DNA from: an uncultured Photobacterium sp.
Lineage (GTDB): Bacteria; Pseudomonadota; Gammaproteobacteria; Enterobacterales; Vibrionaceae
NCBI RefSeq assembly: GCF_947502415.1
Contig: NZ_CANMZV010000008.1
Coordinates: 1-64,000 of the forward strand
Length of the DNA stretch: 64,000 nucleotides
Direction of reading: 5' to 3'
Part shown: piece by piece, positions 26,455-35,806 of the stretch
Numbering within the stretch: the stretch's first letter is position 1
Layout: every line of letters starts with the position of its first letter
Translations under genes and position numbers: made by a program
The notes under the pieces: model-generated
Database searches by the model: none
What the model saw: the letters and a program-made list of their open reading frames with translations, nothing else
Told to the model about the DNA's origin: nothing

Positions 26455-27432
26455 ATGGTGCAGCATCTCAAGCGTTGGTTTCAGTTTCCGTTTGATGGCG
26501 AGCGAGCCTGCTGTCGAAAAGCCTCTTCGATGATCGTGCCGTATGCGGATCAGCGAGAGCGCGGTGCCGTATTATTGGGTATGGCCAGCGATCTCAGCAT
26601 TGGGTTTAATCATGGTTGCTTTGGGGCTAAGGAAGGGCCCCATAGTATCCGCCGCATGATAACGGCAATGAAGCCATTATGTCCGCTTCCGTTTTATGAT
26701 GCCGGAGTGATCGAAGAATCTGCCGTTGATTCCTTCGACGAAATGGTTGCAGGGCAGTATGAAAAGCTGAAGGCCGCTTTGCAGCTTGGTCATTTTCCTG
26801 TGATGCTTGGTGGCGGGCATGAGATTGCCATTGGCAGTTATAAAGCTCTGTCAGATACAGTGCATCAGGCTGCAAATGACTGGGAAGGTGTTGCGCAACT
26901 CCCGAATGCCTGTGCCTGCCGGGTCGGTATAATTAACTTTGATGCCTGTTTTGAGTTACGCCCGACTTTATTGCCACGCACTGGCTCGGCATTTCATACT
27001 GTTGCCAGCTATTGTCGGGATCGGCACCGTGAGTTTAACTATCTGGGATTGGGGATCTGTGATCATGTTAACTCTCAGGCTGCTTTCCATTATGCCAAAT
27101 CACTTGGTGCAGAATGGCTGCTGGATCGTCAGATGACAATGAGAAACCGCAAGCAAATTCAGGTGACTATCGAAGCATTTTTGTCCCGTGTTGATCATAT
27201 CCACTTGAGCATTGATCTGTCCGTGTTTTCTTCAGCGGTGGCTGAAGGGGTCAATATGTCGCGGGTGTACGGGGTGAGTTTGTCTGTAGTTGAGCTGGCA
27301 CTAAAACAGATATTGACCAGTGGTAAAGTGCGTATACTCGATATAGCTGAATTGAGCCCAGAGTATGATTATCAAAACCAGACGGCTAAATTAGCAACAA
27401 AACTGATTCAACATTGTTTGAAGCACCTCTGA
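26455..27432 (+). CDS. Arginase-superfamily (HutG/formimidoylglutamase-like) protein with altered metal site
   Basis: 325 residues from ATG 26455; an upstream in-frame ATG at 26275 lies inside the IclR gene. The fold is ureohydrolase: GGGHE at 119-123 is intact and gives His122. In the family the binuclear Mn site also needs DAHxD and DxD. Here those read DACFE (163-167) and DLS (254-256), so three of six expected ligands, His165, Asp167 and Asp256, are Cys, Glu and Ser. The best overall resemblance is to formimidoylglutamase (INFDA, SIDLxVF, AVAxGV). It may use another metal, have lost activity, or act as a sensor. No other hut gene is in the window. Confidence 0.75.
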   Translation: MVQHLKRWFQFPFDGERACCRKASSMIVPYADQRERGAVLLGMASDLSIGFNHGCFGAKEGPHSIRRMITAMKPLCPLPFYDAGVIEESAVDSFDEMVAGQYEKLKAALQLGHFPVMLGGGHEIAIGSYKALSDTVHQAANDWEGVAQLPNACACRVGIINFDACFELRPTLLPRTGSAFHTVASYCRDRHREFNYLGLGICDHVNSQAAFHYAKSLGAEWLLDRQMTMRNRKQIQVTIEAFLSRVDHIHLSIDLSVFSSAVAEGVNMSRVYGVSLSVVELALKQILTSGKVRILDIAELSPEYDYQNQTAKLATKLIQHCLKHL

Positions 27433-27488
27433 TGCTTCGGATTATTTCCCTCCTACTTACTCATTAGTTCTTTAGTCATTTGACAATG

Positions 27489-27518
27489 AGGATCCCGATT
27501 TATTGGGATCCTTTTTTT
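27489..27518 (+). terminator. Terminator of the IclR/HutG-like operon
   Basis: Perfect 8-bp stem AGGATCCC/GGGATCCT with an 8-base loop and a run of seven T. Confidence 0.9.
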
Positions 27519-27938
27519 AATGCGCATGATATTGGAAATGACGAATGCTGATGGAGGAGATAACTTACTATTTCAACTTGCGACAGAACCAGTTTGCCAG
27601 CATAATCGGCAGATGTATTCAGTATTGGTATAAGGTGTCTTGATTAGATCGTGAAGAAAAGCTATCAAGCGATGAAAAATGCTGGAGATATGCCGATTTG
27701 GAGTAAATATACACCAAAGCGTCGTAACAGTATTTGGGAATGGGTGTTTCTATATTCTAAATTAAAGATGTGGCAGAGCCTTTTATTGACTCTTTAGTAT
27801 GAGCAACGGTAATCACGTTTGTGAAGAGGAATATGTTGATACGATTGTTATTCATTTTCTTTTTTAATGATTAAGCAATATTGTTACATTAGATGGGTTT
27901 TTATTTGCAAATATAACAGGTAATAGAAAAACAATCAG
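27519..27938. other. Non-coding gap before the hemolysin operon
   Basis: It holds the left mobile-element relic (27551-27592). A short W-rich frame (27672-27797, 41 residues) has no ribosome site and is not called. The AT-rich last 150 bases probably contain the shlB promoter. I see no iron-box match good enough to report. Confidence 0.5.
27551..27592 (-). mobile_element. Solo IS6-family-like terminus, left copy
   Basis: Read on the minus strand from 27590 the sequence is GGTTCTGTCGCAAGTTG..., close to the terminal repeat of IS6-family elements (GGTTCTGTTGCAAAG in IS257/IS1216, from memory). It aligns over 42 bases with the copy at 34686-34727 with seven mismatches and in the same orientation. 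No transposase is left beside it. Confidence 0.5.
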
Positions 27939-29606
27939 ATGCTAAAAAAAATAATATATTTATTACTTTGCTTTAATAGCATTGCTTTTGCTAATTCTCT
28001 ATCCGAGGGTCAACACTTTTCCCCAATTTCAGAATCAAGACGCGCACTACAAAAGAGTAGCCGAGATATTAATCAACTATCCGAACTCAGCCGACAGGAG
28101 CGTTTGAAAGAGAACAATAATCAAGAAAACGTTACACCTAAAGAAGTATTATTGCCTCAATCTGATATTTGTTTACCGGTTACAGGAGTTTATTTACAAG
28201 GTATTACTCTGCTTAAATCCGTGGACTTACTTGCTGTAAGTGCTTTGCCGGATGACTGTATTACAACAAATAGTCTAAATAAACTAGCGCGTGAATTGAC
28301 GCAGTTATATATAGATAAAGGCTATATCACGACTCGCATTCAATTTGTGCAACCAAATGCTCATGGTGAGCTTGGTTTACATGTTGTCGAAGGCTTTATT
28401 GAGAAAATTGAAGGGGGAGACCAGTGGGTTAATCCAAAATTCATTTTCCCAGATATGACTAATAAGCCACTTAATTTGAGAGACTTAGATCAAGGGCTAG
28501 ATCAAGCAAACCGATTACAATCAAACCATACCACTGTAGATATTTTACCTGGTAATCAAAGTGGTGGTTCTATTATTGTTTTGAATAATCAGCATGTTTC
28601 ACCGTGGTTTATGACGACCAGTCTTGATAATTATGGACAAGAAAATACAGGGAAATGGTTAGGTCGAGCGACAGTATCATTTGATAGTCCTTTGGGAATA
28701 TCTGATTTTATTAGCTTTAATGCAAATACGACATTAGAGCCATACTCAGAACGTTACAGCAAAGCATATACACTATTTTATTCTGTACCCTATGGTACTT
28801 TGACGTTAAGCAGTTTCTATAGTTATTCTAAATATTTAACTAAAGTACAATTGGTAACAAATAATGTTGTTTTAGACGGCAATACACAACAATATGGTTT
28901 TCGTGGTGACTATCTGTTTTATCGCGACCAAGATGATTTGCTGACCTTTAGTGGCCAACTTTCAAATAAACAAGTTAACAACTACTTCGAAAATTCATTA
29001 ATTTTAGTCAGTAGTCCCCAACTCACTGTTTTAGAATTAAGTGCTAATCATTCACATATTTTTCCTATAAGTATATTGACCTCTGATTTTAGCCTTGAGA
29101 AAGGATTGTCTATTTTAGGGGCGAATTCGAAAAGCAATATTATCGACAATCAGTTTATAAAGTTCAAATTATCCTTCAATTATAATTACAGTTTTGAATT
29201 GTTTGATGAAACTTATAAGTTAAGTCATCAACTATTAACTCAATATAGTCCCAAAGCACTTCCCGGTGTTGAATGGTTAAGTTTAACTGAGCGTTCTGCC
29301 GTTCGAGGGTTTAGCCAATCAAATGTCTCTGGTGATAACGGTTGGTATCTTAGAAATACCATCTCTCGAAATTACTTTATTGCGGATGCTTTAGTTACGC
29401 CACGTATTGCAATGGATGGCGGACAAGTTTTCCCCCATGGCGCTACCCAACATAGAACTAGTGTTATAGGAGTTAGTACAGGTGCAACATTGCGTTATAA
29501 GAAAGTAACATTTGATCTTGATATAAGTCACGGTCAACTATTATTGGAACATCAAACAGGACACGAAGATGTAGCATTCCTTTTTAATAGTACCTATCAA
29601 ATTTAA
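27939..29606 (+). CDS. shlB: TpsB/ShlB-type two-partner secretion outer-membrane transporter
   Basis: 555 residues, the normal TpsB length. A signal peptide ends near SIAFA (residue about 18). A periplasmic linker and POTRA region follow (CLPVTGVYLQGITLL, LNKLARELTQLYIDKGYITTR, LHVVEGFIEKIEG), then a 16-stranded barrel with the conserved VRGFSQSNVSGDNGWYLRN segment that plugs the pore. It exports and, in the ShlB/HpmB branch, activates the hemolysin encoded 21 bases downstream. Base composition is clearly more AT-rich than the flanking chromosome. The terminal residue is Ile rather than Phe, which is tolerated in some TpsB proteins. Confidence 0.92.
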   Translation: MLKKIIYLLLCFNSIAFANSLSEGQHFSPISESRRALQKSSRDINQLSELSRQERLKENNNQENVTPKEVLLPQSDICLPVTGVYLQGITLLKSVDLLAVSALPDDCITTNSLNKLARELTQLYIDKGYITTRIQFVQPNAHGELGLHVVEGFIEKIEGGDQWVNPKFIFPDMTNKPLNLRDLDQGLDQANRLQSNHTTVDILPGNQSGGSIIVLNNQHVSPWFMTTSLDNYGQENTGKWLGRATVSFDSPLGISDFISFNANTTLEPYSERYSKAYTLFYSVPYGTLTLSSFYSYSKYLTKVQLVTNNVVLDGNTQQYGFRGDYLFYRDQDDLLTFSGQLSNKQVNNYFENSLILVSSPQLTVLELSANHSHIFPISILTSDFSLEKGLSILGANSKSNIIDNQFIKFKLSFNYNYSFELFDETYKLSHQLLTQYSPKALPGVEWLSLTERSAVRGFSQSNVSGDNGWYLRNTISRNYFIADALVTPRIAMDGGQVFPHGATQHRTSVIGVSTGATLRYKKVTFDLDISHGQLLLEHQTGHEDVAFLFNSTYQI

Positions 29607-29627
29607 CAATGGTAACGGAACACAATA

Positions 29628-32600
29628 ATGAAAATAAAAAAATTTACACTATCATCATCAGGTAAAATTGCCGCTACAATCGCAATTACATTAGCATCAA
29701 TTCCTAGTTATTCTGCCGGAATTATTTCTACTAATGGTGGACCGAGTGTATCGACAGCATCAACAGGTGCTGAAGTTGTCAATATTATTAAACCTAATCA
29801 AAATGGATTATCTCATAACAAATATAATCAATTTAATGTCAATAAGCCGGGTGTAGTATTAAATAATTCATTAAATGCAGGTCAATCTCAATTGGCTGGA
29901 AAACTTGGAGCAAACCTCAATTTACAAGGCCAAACGGCTAATATCATTTTAAATGAAGTGATCTCGCGAAATCCTTCATTATTGCTCGGTAAACAAGAAG
30001 TTTTCGGTATGGCGGCTGACTATGTTTTAGCTAACCCAAATGGTATCACATGTGATGGTTGTGGGTTTATTAATACGAATCATTCATCTTTGGTTGTTGG
30101 TAATCCATTAATTGAGAATGGTAAATTAGATAATTTCATTACTGAGAATAATAATAAGCTTCAGGTTAATGATAACGGTTTAATGACAGACAGTGTTTTA
30201 GATTTAATTGCACCAAGCATTATTGTAAAAGGTGCAGTAAATGCCAAAGACATTAATGCGATTACCGGTCATAACCAAGTCTCCCGTGATACTTTAAGTA
30301 TTTCATCGATAAAACAGTTACCGAATGCTGTTGACAGTTATTACTTAGGCAGTATGCAGGCTGGACGTATTAGAATTATCAATACCGCAGAAGGTAGTGG
30401 TGTCAATATAGCCGGTCGATTAACAGGTAAAGATGTGGTTCATGTTGATGCTAAAGGAAATTTACTCTTAGCTGCGTCTCATATCGAAGGCGATGATATT
30501 GAGCTTAAAGCTCAACAAATTCGATCTAAAGGTAAAGTGACGAGCGATACAACACGTACTCACGGTTCTAAAAATTACCAAAATTACAGGGGGGGAATTG
30601 ATGTTAATGGTCAGAAGGATAGCCAACATTTAGCTCGTACTGAGTTGGTAGGAAAAAATATCAGTATAGTGGCAGAAGAAGATAACCATCTAACCGCAAC
30701 GGTTGTTCGTGGTGATGACGTGTTATTACAGGGAGAAAACCTTACTTTAGATGGTCAGCAATTAACGCAAAAGCAACGAAATACCAACAATAATTGGTTC
30801 TATTCTTGGGTTCATGATTCAACCACAACCACGGAAAAGACTGAGCAAAAAGCCAGTGTGATTGAAGCTGGTAAAACGGCAACCCTAAAGGCAACCAAGG
30901 GTGATATCAACATTCAGGGCGCTAAAGTTAAAGCGGGTGAAAAGCTTACCGTTGATGCTGCACATGATGTGATGCTTGCAGGGATAGTTGAAAAAAATAA
31001 ACGAGATCATCATCGTAATTTGCGTAATCATACATCGAGCTTAATTACAGGTAAGTCCTATGATGGTAATGAAAACGAAACATTACAGGCAGCAGAGTTG
31101 ACTTCTGGTGGTTCACTTGGGATAACGGCAAAAAATGATGTGCAATCTCAGGGGGTAAAAGTTCATTCTAAGAAAGATTTAATTATTAATGCTGAACATA
31201 AAATTGATATTAATGTTCAGCAAACAGCTAATAACAAAATCATCAAAGATGGTAAAACATATTGGGGAGGTATTGGCGGTGGAAATAATCAAAATAACAG
31301 TAACAGTAGCACTATTAGTCATCGCTCTGATATTTCATCTGACGGTTATTTATTAGTATCAGCACATGATGGTATTAATATTACCGGTAGTAAAGTTTCG
31401 GGTAAGGCTGGCGGGTTTGTACAAACGCAAGACGGCGGTTTGCGAATTGATAATGCCGTAAGCACCTTTGTTGATAATATCGATACTCGCCAAGGAACTG
31501 CATTTAATATTACCAAAAACTCTAATAAATCAGCACATAGTACTCAAACGATTCACGGTAGCGAATTGGTCTCGGATGCCGATCTTAAGTTGTTGAGTAA
31601 TAAAGATATTGTGGTGGTTGGTAGCTTGGTGCAAAGTGCTGGTACATTAGGTATTGAATCTTTAGGCGCTATTAACGTAAAAGCTGCTGAGAAAGTTGAA
31701 AAACTGGAACAGACTAAAACCGATCTGACAGTGAAAGGATATGTTAAAGAAAAAGGCGATAAACAATACCGTGTCGGCGTACGAGTAGAGCATACTACTG
31801 AGACAGAAAATACCACGAAAACGGAGCATGTTGGTTCATCTTTAGAAAGTGGTAGTGTCGACGTTAATGCTAAAAAAGATGTGATGTTTAAAGGCTCTAA
31901 CATAAAGGCAATGACTGGTGATGCGACGGTTAGTGGTGACAATGTTGCATTTTTGGCAGAAGCAGACAAAACAGAAACAATTAAGACGAAAGATACGGTT
32001 GGCGGCGGTGTGTATTATACCGCGGGTATAGATAAAATAGGTTCTGGATTAGAGGCTGGTTTCGAAAAAGAAAATACTCAAACAAATAAAGAACAGGCTG
32101 TTGTTTCTAAAACAGATGTTGCCGGTAACTTAATAGTAAATGCCGAAAATAAATTGACTCAGCAAGGAGCCGAACACAAGGTTCAAGGAGTATATAAAGA
32201 AAGTGCGGAAAATATCGATCACTTGGCTGCTGTTAATAAAGAAGAAACAACAACAACGACTGCTTCAGGTGGGGGGGATATTGGCGCTAACATTGATTAT
32301 AGCGGTGTGACCCGACCAATAGAAAAAGCGGCGAAAAAGCTGGGTAAAGCCGATGTTATGGGAGCGATTGATGACATTGCTACGGTGGGGGCGCCAAACC
32401 TTGGACTGGATGTTAATGCTGAAGGTAAAACAACAGAGCATGTTAAAACGGATACGACTGCAACCGTAACAAAAATTACAGCAGGTAATATTGATGTTAA
32501 CGCTGAGGGTTCGGTTCGTGATCAAGGGACTCAATATAGCGCTAATCAATCGGATATGAAGCTAAAAGCAAACCAACATATTGATGAAGCAGCCAAAAGT

Positions 32601-34472
32601 AGTCAGTCAGAAACCACTAAAGAGACGCATGGTGCAGCGGGTTTTCGTGTTTACACAACAACAGGGCAAGATGTTTCTGTTGATGTCAATGGTGATGGGG
32701 GGAATCAATCAACCATCAATGAGAGCTCTCAAGCTGTGACTGGAACGATATCTGCGAAAAATAATATTGATATCAATGTTACAAGAGATGCAGTTTATCA
32801 AGGAACCGATTTTAAAACTGAGCAAGCAAATATTGGCATAAAAGCGGGGGGGGATGTAAAACTTGAACAGGCTAGTAATACCCGATCAGCAACAACAAAA
32901 GGCCTAAATGCTCATGCCTCAGTGAACGTTGGTACCAACCCCGACGGAAAAAGTGGCGCTTTAGGGCTTGGCGGTGGTGTGAATAATAGCGCATCGGAAT
33001 CAAGTTTTGCTGTAGCCGGTTCAATGACAAGCAGTGGCAAGATTAATATTGAAGCTGGTCATGATGTTTCTTTCCAAGGTAATAAAGTAGGCAGTACCAG
33101 TGATACCACAGTTACTGCGGGCAACCGGGTTATCATGAATGCTGCAGAGTCTCATTCAAAAGCAACAGGAAGTAATATTGCTGGTGATATTAATTTCGGT
33201 GGCAGTAGCTCAAATACCAAAGAGAGTACAGGAGGTAGCTCATCTATTGGCGGTTCTGCGCAATTGGCCTTTAAGAATGAAAATACGGCAGATCGCCAAG
33301 GTACTGAGTTTACAAGTGGCAGTAACTTTATGGTAACTGCTGGTAGTCACGATAAAGAGGCTATTTACGGTCAGAGCGCTCAAGTCAACGCTAAATCTGC
33401 ATTATTTAACGCTGATAATGGTGGTATTAAATTAGAATCAGCCCAAAGTGATCAGAATAAAAATAACTGGAATTTAGGCCTTAGTGGTAACGCAAGCATC
33501 GCTCAATCGTTTGATAAGGACGGGAAAGGTAATGTTGATCCAAATAGTGGAACAGATACACATAACCTTAAATCTGGTTTGAGTGTTGGGGTGGATAAAC
33601 TGCATAAAGAAAGCCATCAATATACGCATGTTAATGCCACAAATGTTACGATTACAAGCCAAAACGATACGGTTTTGGCCGGAGCGAAAGTGTATGCAGA
33701 CACTGTCACTGGCTCAATCGGTGATCGTTTACACGTTGAGAGCCGTAATGATGTTGAGCAGAAATCAACGGTAAATATTAATGCCGGGCTTGGTCATACT
33801 AATGATGCTGAAACAAGTATGACATCAAAATTATCTAAGATTGGAACAAGCCATTATTCAGAAAAGCTTAAACAAAAATTAGATAAGACCGTTGAAACCA
33901 CCGCGACAAAGGTAACGGATAAATACAATACCTTTGCTCGCCGTCATGATCCTAAACAAGATACGACAGGATCGGTGAGTTTCAATAAAGCGACGAACCA
34001 AGTAACGTTACCAGAGAAGCTGACAGATAATTCAGCGAAGGAAAAAACGGCGTTGTGGGATCGTGGTGCACGTGCTGCAGGTAATGGGGCGAAAAGTGCG
34101 TTAACAGGGGCTGCAGGACGTACAGGGCATTTCGGTATCAATGTGGATGTCGTTAATAAAAACGCTGTTTCAGAGCAATCAGGTATTCATAGTAATAATG
34201 GAATTCAGCTTGATGTTAAAGGAAGCACGCAATTAACAGGTGCGGTTCTAACTAGTCAAACTGGAGCTGTTTCATTGGCTGACTCTAAAGTAGTAACCCA
34301 AGATATGAATGGGTACCGTAATCAATATGGTGGTCGATTAGATGTTCCTTTTACTGTAGGTGGGCTCACTGGTGCCTTAGCTAAAAGTATCGCGAATGGT
34401 GAGTCGCCTGTTGCGATTCAGATAGACCCAAACCAAGTGATGACTAAAAGTAAAATAGGTGGTCAAAACTAA
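29628..34472 (+). CDS. shlA: ShlA/HpmA-type secreted hemolysin (TpsA)
   Basis: 1614 residues, close to ShlA (1608) and HpmA (1577). A signal peptide ends after SIPSYSA (residue 30). The TPS secretion domain follows, with FNVNKPGVVLNN near 69, NPNG at 136-139, and the CDGC cysteine pair at 142-145 that HpmA also has. A long beta-helix of filamentous-hemagglutinin repeats follows. Co-linear similarity to ShlA persists to the end (NYQNYRGGI, NNWFYSW, HTSSL, WGGIGGG, AVTRP-like region, TDKYNTFARRHDP). There is no VENN pretoxin or CdiA-type toxin tip, so this is a pore-forming cytolysin, not a contact-inhibition toxin. It is activated and exported by ShlB. Confidence 0.92.
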   Translation: MKIKKFTLSSSGKIAATIAITLASIPSYSAGIISTNGGPSVSTASTGAEVVNIIKPNQNGLSHNKYNQFNVNKPGVVLNNSLNAGQSQLAGKLGANLNLQGQTANIILNEVISRNPSLLLGKQEVFGMAADYVLANPNGITCDGCGFINTNHSSLVVGNPLIENGKLDNFITENNNKLQVNDNGLMTDSVLDLIAPSIIVKGAVNAKDINAITGHNQVSRDTLSISSIKQLPNAVDSYYLGSMQAGRIRIINTAEGSGVNIAGRLTGKDVVHVDAKGNLLLAASHIEGDDIELKAQQIRSKGKVTSDTTRTHGSKNYQNYRGGIDVNGQKDSQHLARTELVGKNISIVAEEDNHLTATVVRGDDVLLQGENLTLDGQQLTQKQRNTNNNWFYSWVHDSTTTTEKTEQKASVIEAGKTATLKATKGDINIQGAKVKAGEKLTVDAAHDVMLAGIVEKNKRDHHRNLRNHTSSLITGKSYDGNENETLQAAELTSGGSLGITAKNDVQSQGVKVHSKKDLIINAEHKIDINVQQTANNKIIKDGKTYWGGIGGGNNQNNSNSSTISHRSDISSDGYLLVSAHDGINITGSKVSGKAGGFVQTQDGGLRIDNAVSTFVDNIDTRQGTAFNITKNSNKSAHSTQTIHGSELVSDADLKLLSNKDIVVVGSLVQSAGTLGIESLGAINVKAAEKVEKLEQTKTDLTVKGYVKEKGDKQYRVGVRVEHTTETENTTKTEHVGSSLESGSVDVNAKKDVMFKGSNIKAMTGDATVSGDNVAFLAEADKTETIKTKDTVGGGVYYTAGIDKIGSGLEAGFEKENTQTNKEQAVVSKTDVAGNLIVNAENKLTQQGAEHKVQGVYKESAENIDHLAAVNKEETTTTTASGGGDIGANIDYSGVTRPIEKAAKKLGKADVMGAIDDIATVGAPNLGLDVNAEGKTTEHVKTDTTATVTKITAGNIDVNAEGSVRDQGTQYSANQSDMKLKANQHIDEAAKSSQSETTKETHGAAGFRVYTTTGQDVSVDVNGDGGNQSTINESSQAVTGTISAKNNIDINVTRDAVYQGTDFKTEQANIGIKAGGDVKLEQASNTRSATTKGLNAHASVNVGTNPDGKSGALGLGGGVNNSASESSFAVAGSMTSSGKINIEAGHDVSFQGNKVGSTSDTTVTAGNRVIMNAAESHSKATGSNIAGDINFGGSSSNTKESTGGSSSIGGSAQLAFKNENTADRQGTEFTSGSNFMVTAGSHDKEAIYGQSAQVNAKSALFNADNGGIKLESAQSDQNKNNWNLGLSGNASIAQSFDKDGKGNVDPNSGTDTHNLKSGLSVGVDKLHKESHQYTHVNATNVTITSQNDTVLAGAKVYADTVTGSIGDRLHVESRNDVEQKSTVNINAGLGHTNDAETSMTSKLSKIGTSHYSEKLKQKLDKTVETTATKVTDKYNTFARRHDPKQDTTGSVSFNKATNQVTLPEKLTDNSAKEKTALWDRGARAAGNGAKSALTGAAGRTGHFGINVDVVNKNAVSEQSGIHSNNGIQLDVKGSTQLTGAVLTSQTGAVSLADSKVVTQDMNGYRNQYGGRLDVPFTVGGLTGALAKSIANGESPVAIQIDPNQVMTKSKIGGQN

Positions 34473-34503
34473 ATATGATTGATGTTTTTTAACATCATTG
34501 ACC

Positions 34504-34544
34504 AAAGTCAGATTGGAGCAAGCATCTCCAATTTGACTTTTTTT
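34504..34544 (+). terminator. Terminator of the hemolysin operon
   Basis: 15-base arms AAAGTCAGATTGGAG and CTCCAATTTGACTTT (one mismatch pair) with a 7-base loop and seven T. Confidence 0.88.
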
Positions 34545-34936
34545 GTAATTGCCTCTTATTAAAGCCAGTAATGGTGGTTTGTTGCAGAGTTTAGTCTAAT
34601 TGCGTGCGCACTGATTTTCAGATACTTGATTGAAAGGATTTCAATTAGATTCAGTATTTCCCCGTTATTCCAAAGCCCAACATTTATGGAGTTCATAACT
34701 TACAATTCCAGCTTGTGACAGAACCAGATAATCACAAAGGCTTCGAGTTGAAGGTGATTCGTTGTTCTATTATTTAAATTAACGAGGATGAGGCAAAGCG
34801 AGCAGCAAAATGAAGAACGATATGTTCCATATTTGGTTGAGGGGAGAGCTTGACTCAAAAAATGATCCAGTTCTCCATGCGGATATGTGCTTTGTCAGAT
34901 GGTAATGCTGTTTTCCTGGTTCAAAAAGGAGGGCTG
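34545..34936. other. Non-coding gap after the hemolysin operon
   Basis: It contains the right mobile-element relic (34686-34727) and no supported gene. A frame open from 34850 is read through into the next gene, but its first good ribosome site is at 34937. Confidence 0.5.
34686..34727 (-). mobile_element. Solo IS6-family-like terminus, right copy
   Basis: On the minus strand from 34725 it reads GGTTCTGTCACAAGCTGG..., the same sequence class and orientation as the left relic at 27551-27592 (35 of 42 bases identical). Together they bracket the two-gene hemolysin locus. Confidence 0.5.
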
Positions 34937-35137
34937 ATGTTCAGGAAAATAACTGAGTTAGACTTCTTTAAGCTATTTGGCTTGATTGGGGTCTATTTCT
35001 TTTCTTCATATCTGATCTATCTGTTTCTTAAGTGGTTTGGCCATGGTGATGAATTCTTGTATTTGCTGGTGTTTGCTTCGTTAGTGATAACGGGGTTGCT
35101 GTTTTGGGCGTTATTCCAAATGAAGAAAAAGCGATAA
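34937..35137 (+). CDS. Small two-helix membrane protein (66 aa)
   Basis: I do not recognise the family. ATG 34937 has an ideal AAGGAGG site, which decides the start over an upstream in-frame alternative at 34850. Two hydrophobic helices (FKLFGLIGVYFFSSYLIYLF and FLYLLVFASLVITGLLFWAL) are joined by a short polar turn, and the tail is basic (MKKKR), so both ends should be cytoplasmic. No neighbour indicates a role. Confidence 0.6.
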   Translation: MFRKITELDFFKLFGLIGVYFFSSYLIYLFLKWFGHGDEFLYLLVFASLVITGLLFWALFQMKKKR

Positions 35138-35259
35138 AAAATGAGCTGGTTGCCAATAACCTAACATTGATGACAACGCTTGGCTTTCTGTTTGAAAGAA
35201 TGCGTGCTTGAAAGCCGGCTATCTATACTTATCGTCAGTACAACCAAGAGGTACTGATA

Positions 35260-35550
35260 ATGACTTTTTTAATCACGTGGCAGTTACATCAAGGTAAACT
35301 CCATCCGATACTTGCGCACTTTTCCCAGCTGACTGAAGAGCAGGATCAGACCATGATGGGTGACGATATAAAAATGGTGGGTCGTTGGCACGATCTGGTC
35401 AGTGGGACAGGAGTGGCGATCTGCGAGTCAGACAGTATTGAGGCAATATCTGCCTACGCACTTAAATGGAATAACGATATGGATATCTCGGTACAAGTTG
35501 TGGTTGATGATGCCCAAGCGCGTATGCTTGGCAGTCGCTTGTTAGTGTAG
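35260..35550 (+). CDS. DUF3303 family protein
   Basis: 96 residues with AAGAGG before the ATG. It fits the DUF3303 pattern: MTFLITWQLHQGK at the start, DDIKMVGRWHDLVSGTGVAICES in the middle and an ALKWNNDMDISVQVVVDD tail. The family forms small ferredoxin-like alpha/beta domains. Function is unknown. Single gene followed by a terminator. Confidence 0.78.
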   Translation: MTFLITWQLHQGKLHPILAHFSQLTEEQDQTMMGDDIKMVGRWHDLVSGTGVAICESDSIEAISAYALKWNNDMDISVQVVVDDAQARMLGSRLLV

Positions 35551-35588
35551 AGCACGCTTGTTGGTGTCGTGGTGTAGGGCAATATCGT

Positions 35589-35625
35589 CCCCAGATATCA
35601 GCTTGTTTGGTATCTGGGGCTTTTT
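35589..35625 (+). terminator. Terminator of the DUF3303 gene
   Basis: Perfect 9-bp stem CCCCAGATA/TATCTGGGG with a 13-base loop, then C and five T. Confidence 0.85.
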
Positions 35626-35806
35626 ATCTTGAGTTTCTGATTAGAAAGCCTGTTTCGTTTGTGTTTGTTATATGTGAGATCAAAGGCTTGGTATTACTAG
35701 GGGTGAACTATACTTTTCATATAAATGGCTAATAATAAAGGGAGTGTTTGTTCGTAGCGAGGGGCTTCTTGGCCATAGAGGGATCTGATATTGAGGGACT
35801 AAAATC

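Noticed and set aside
27672..27797. Possible 41-residue, Trp-rich protein between the HutG-like and hemolysin genes
   Set aside because: No ribosome site, no recognisable family, and it sits beside the mobile-element relic; more likely chance or debris.
29628..34472. CdiA-type contact-dependent inhibition toxin with an immunity gene
   Set aside because: The protein ends like ShlA/HpmA, without a VENN pretoxin motif, and no small immunity-like gene follows immediately.
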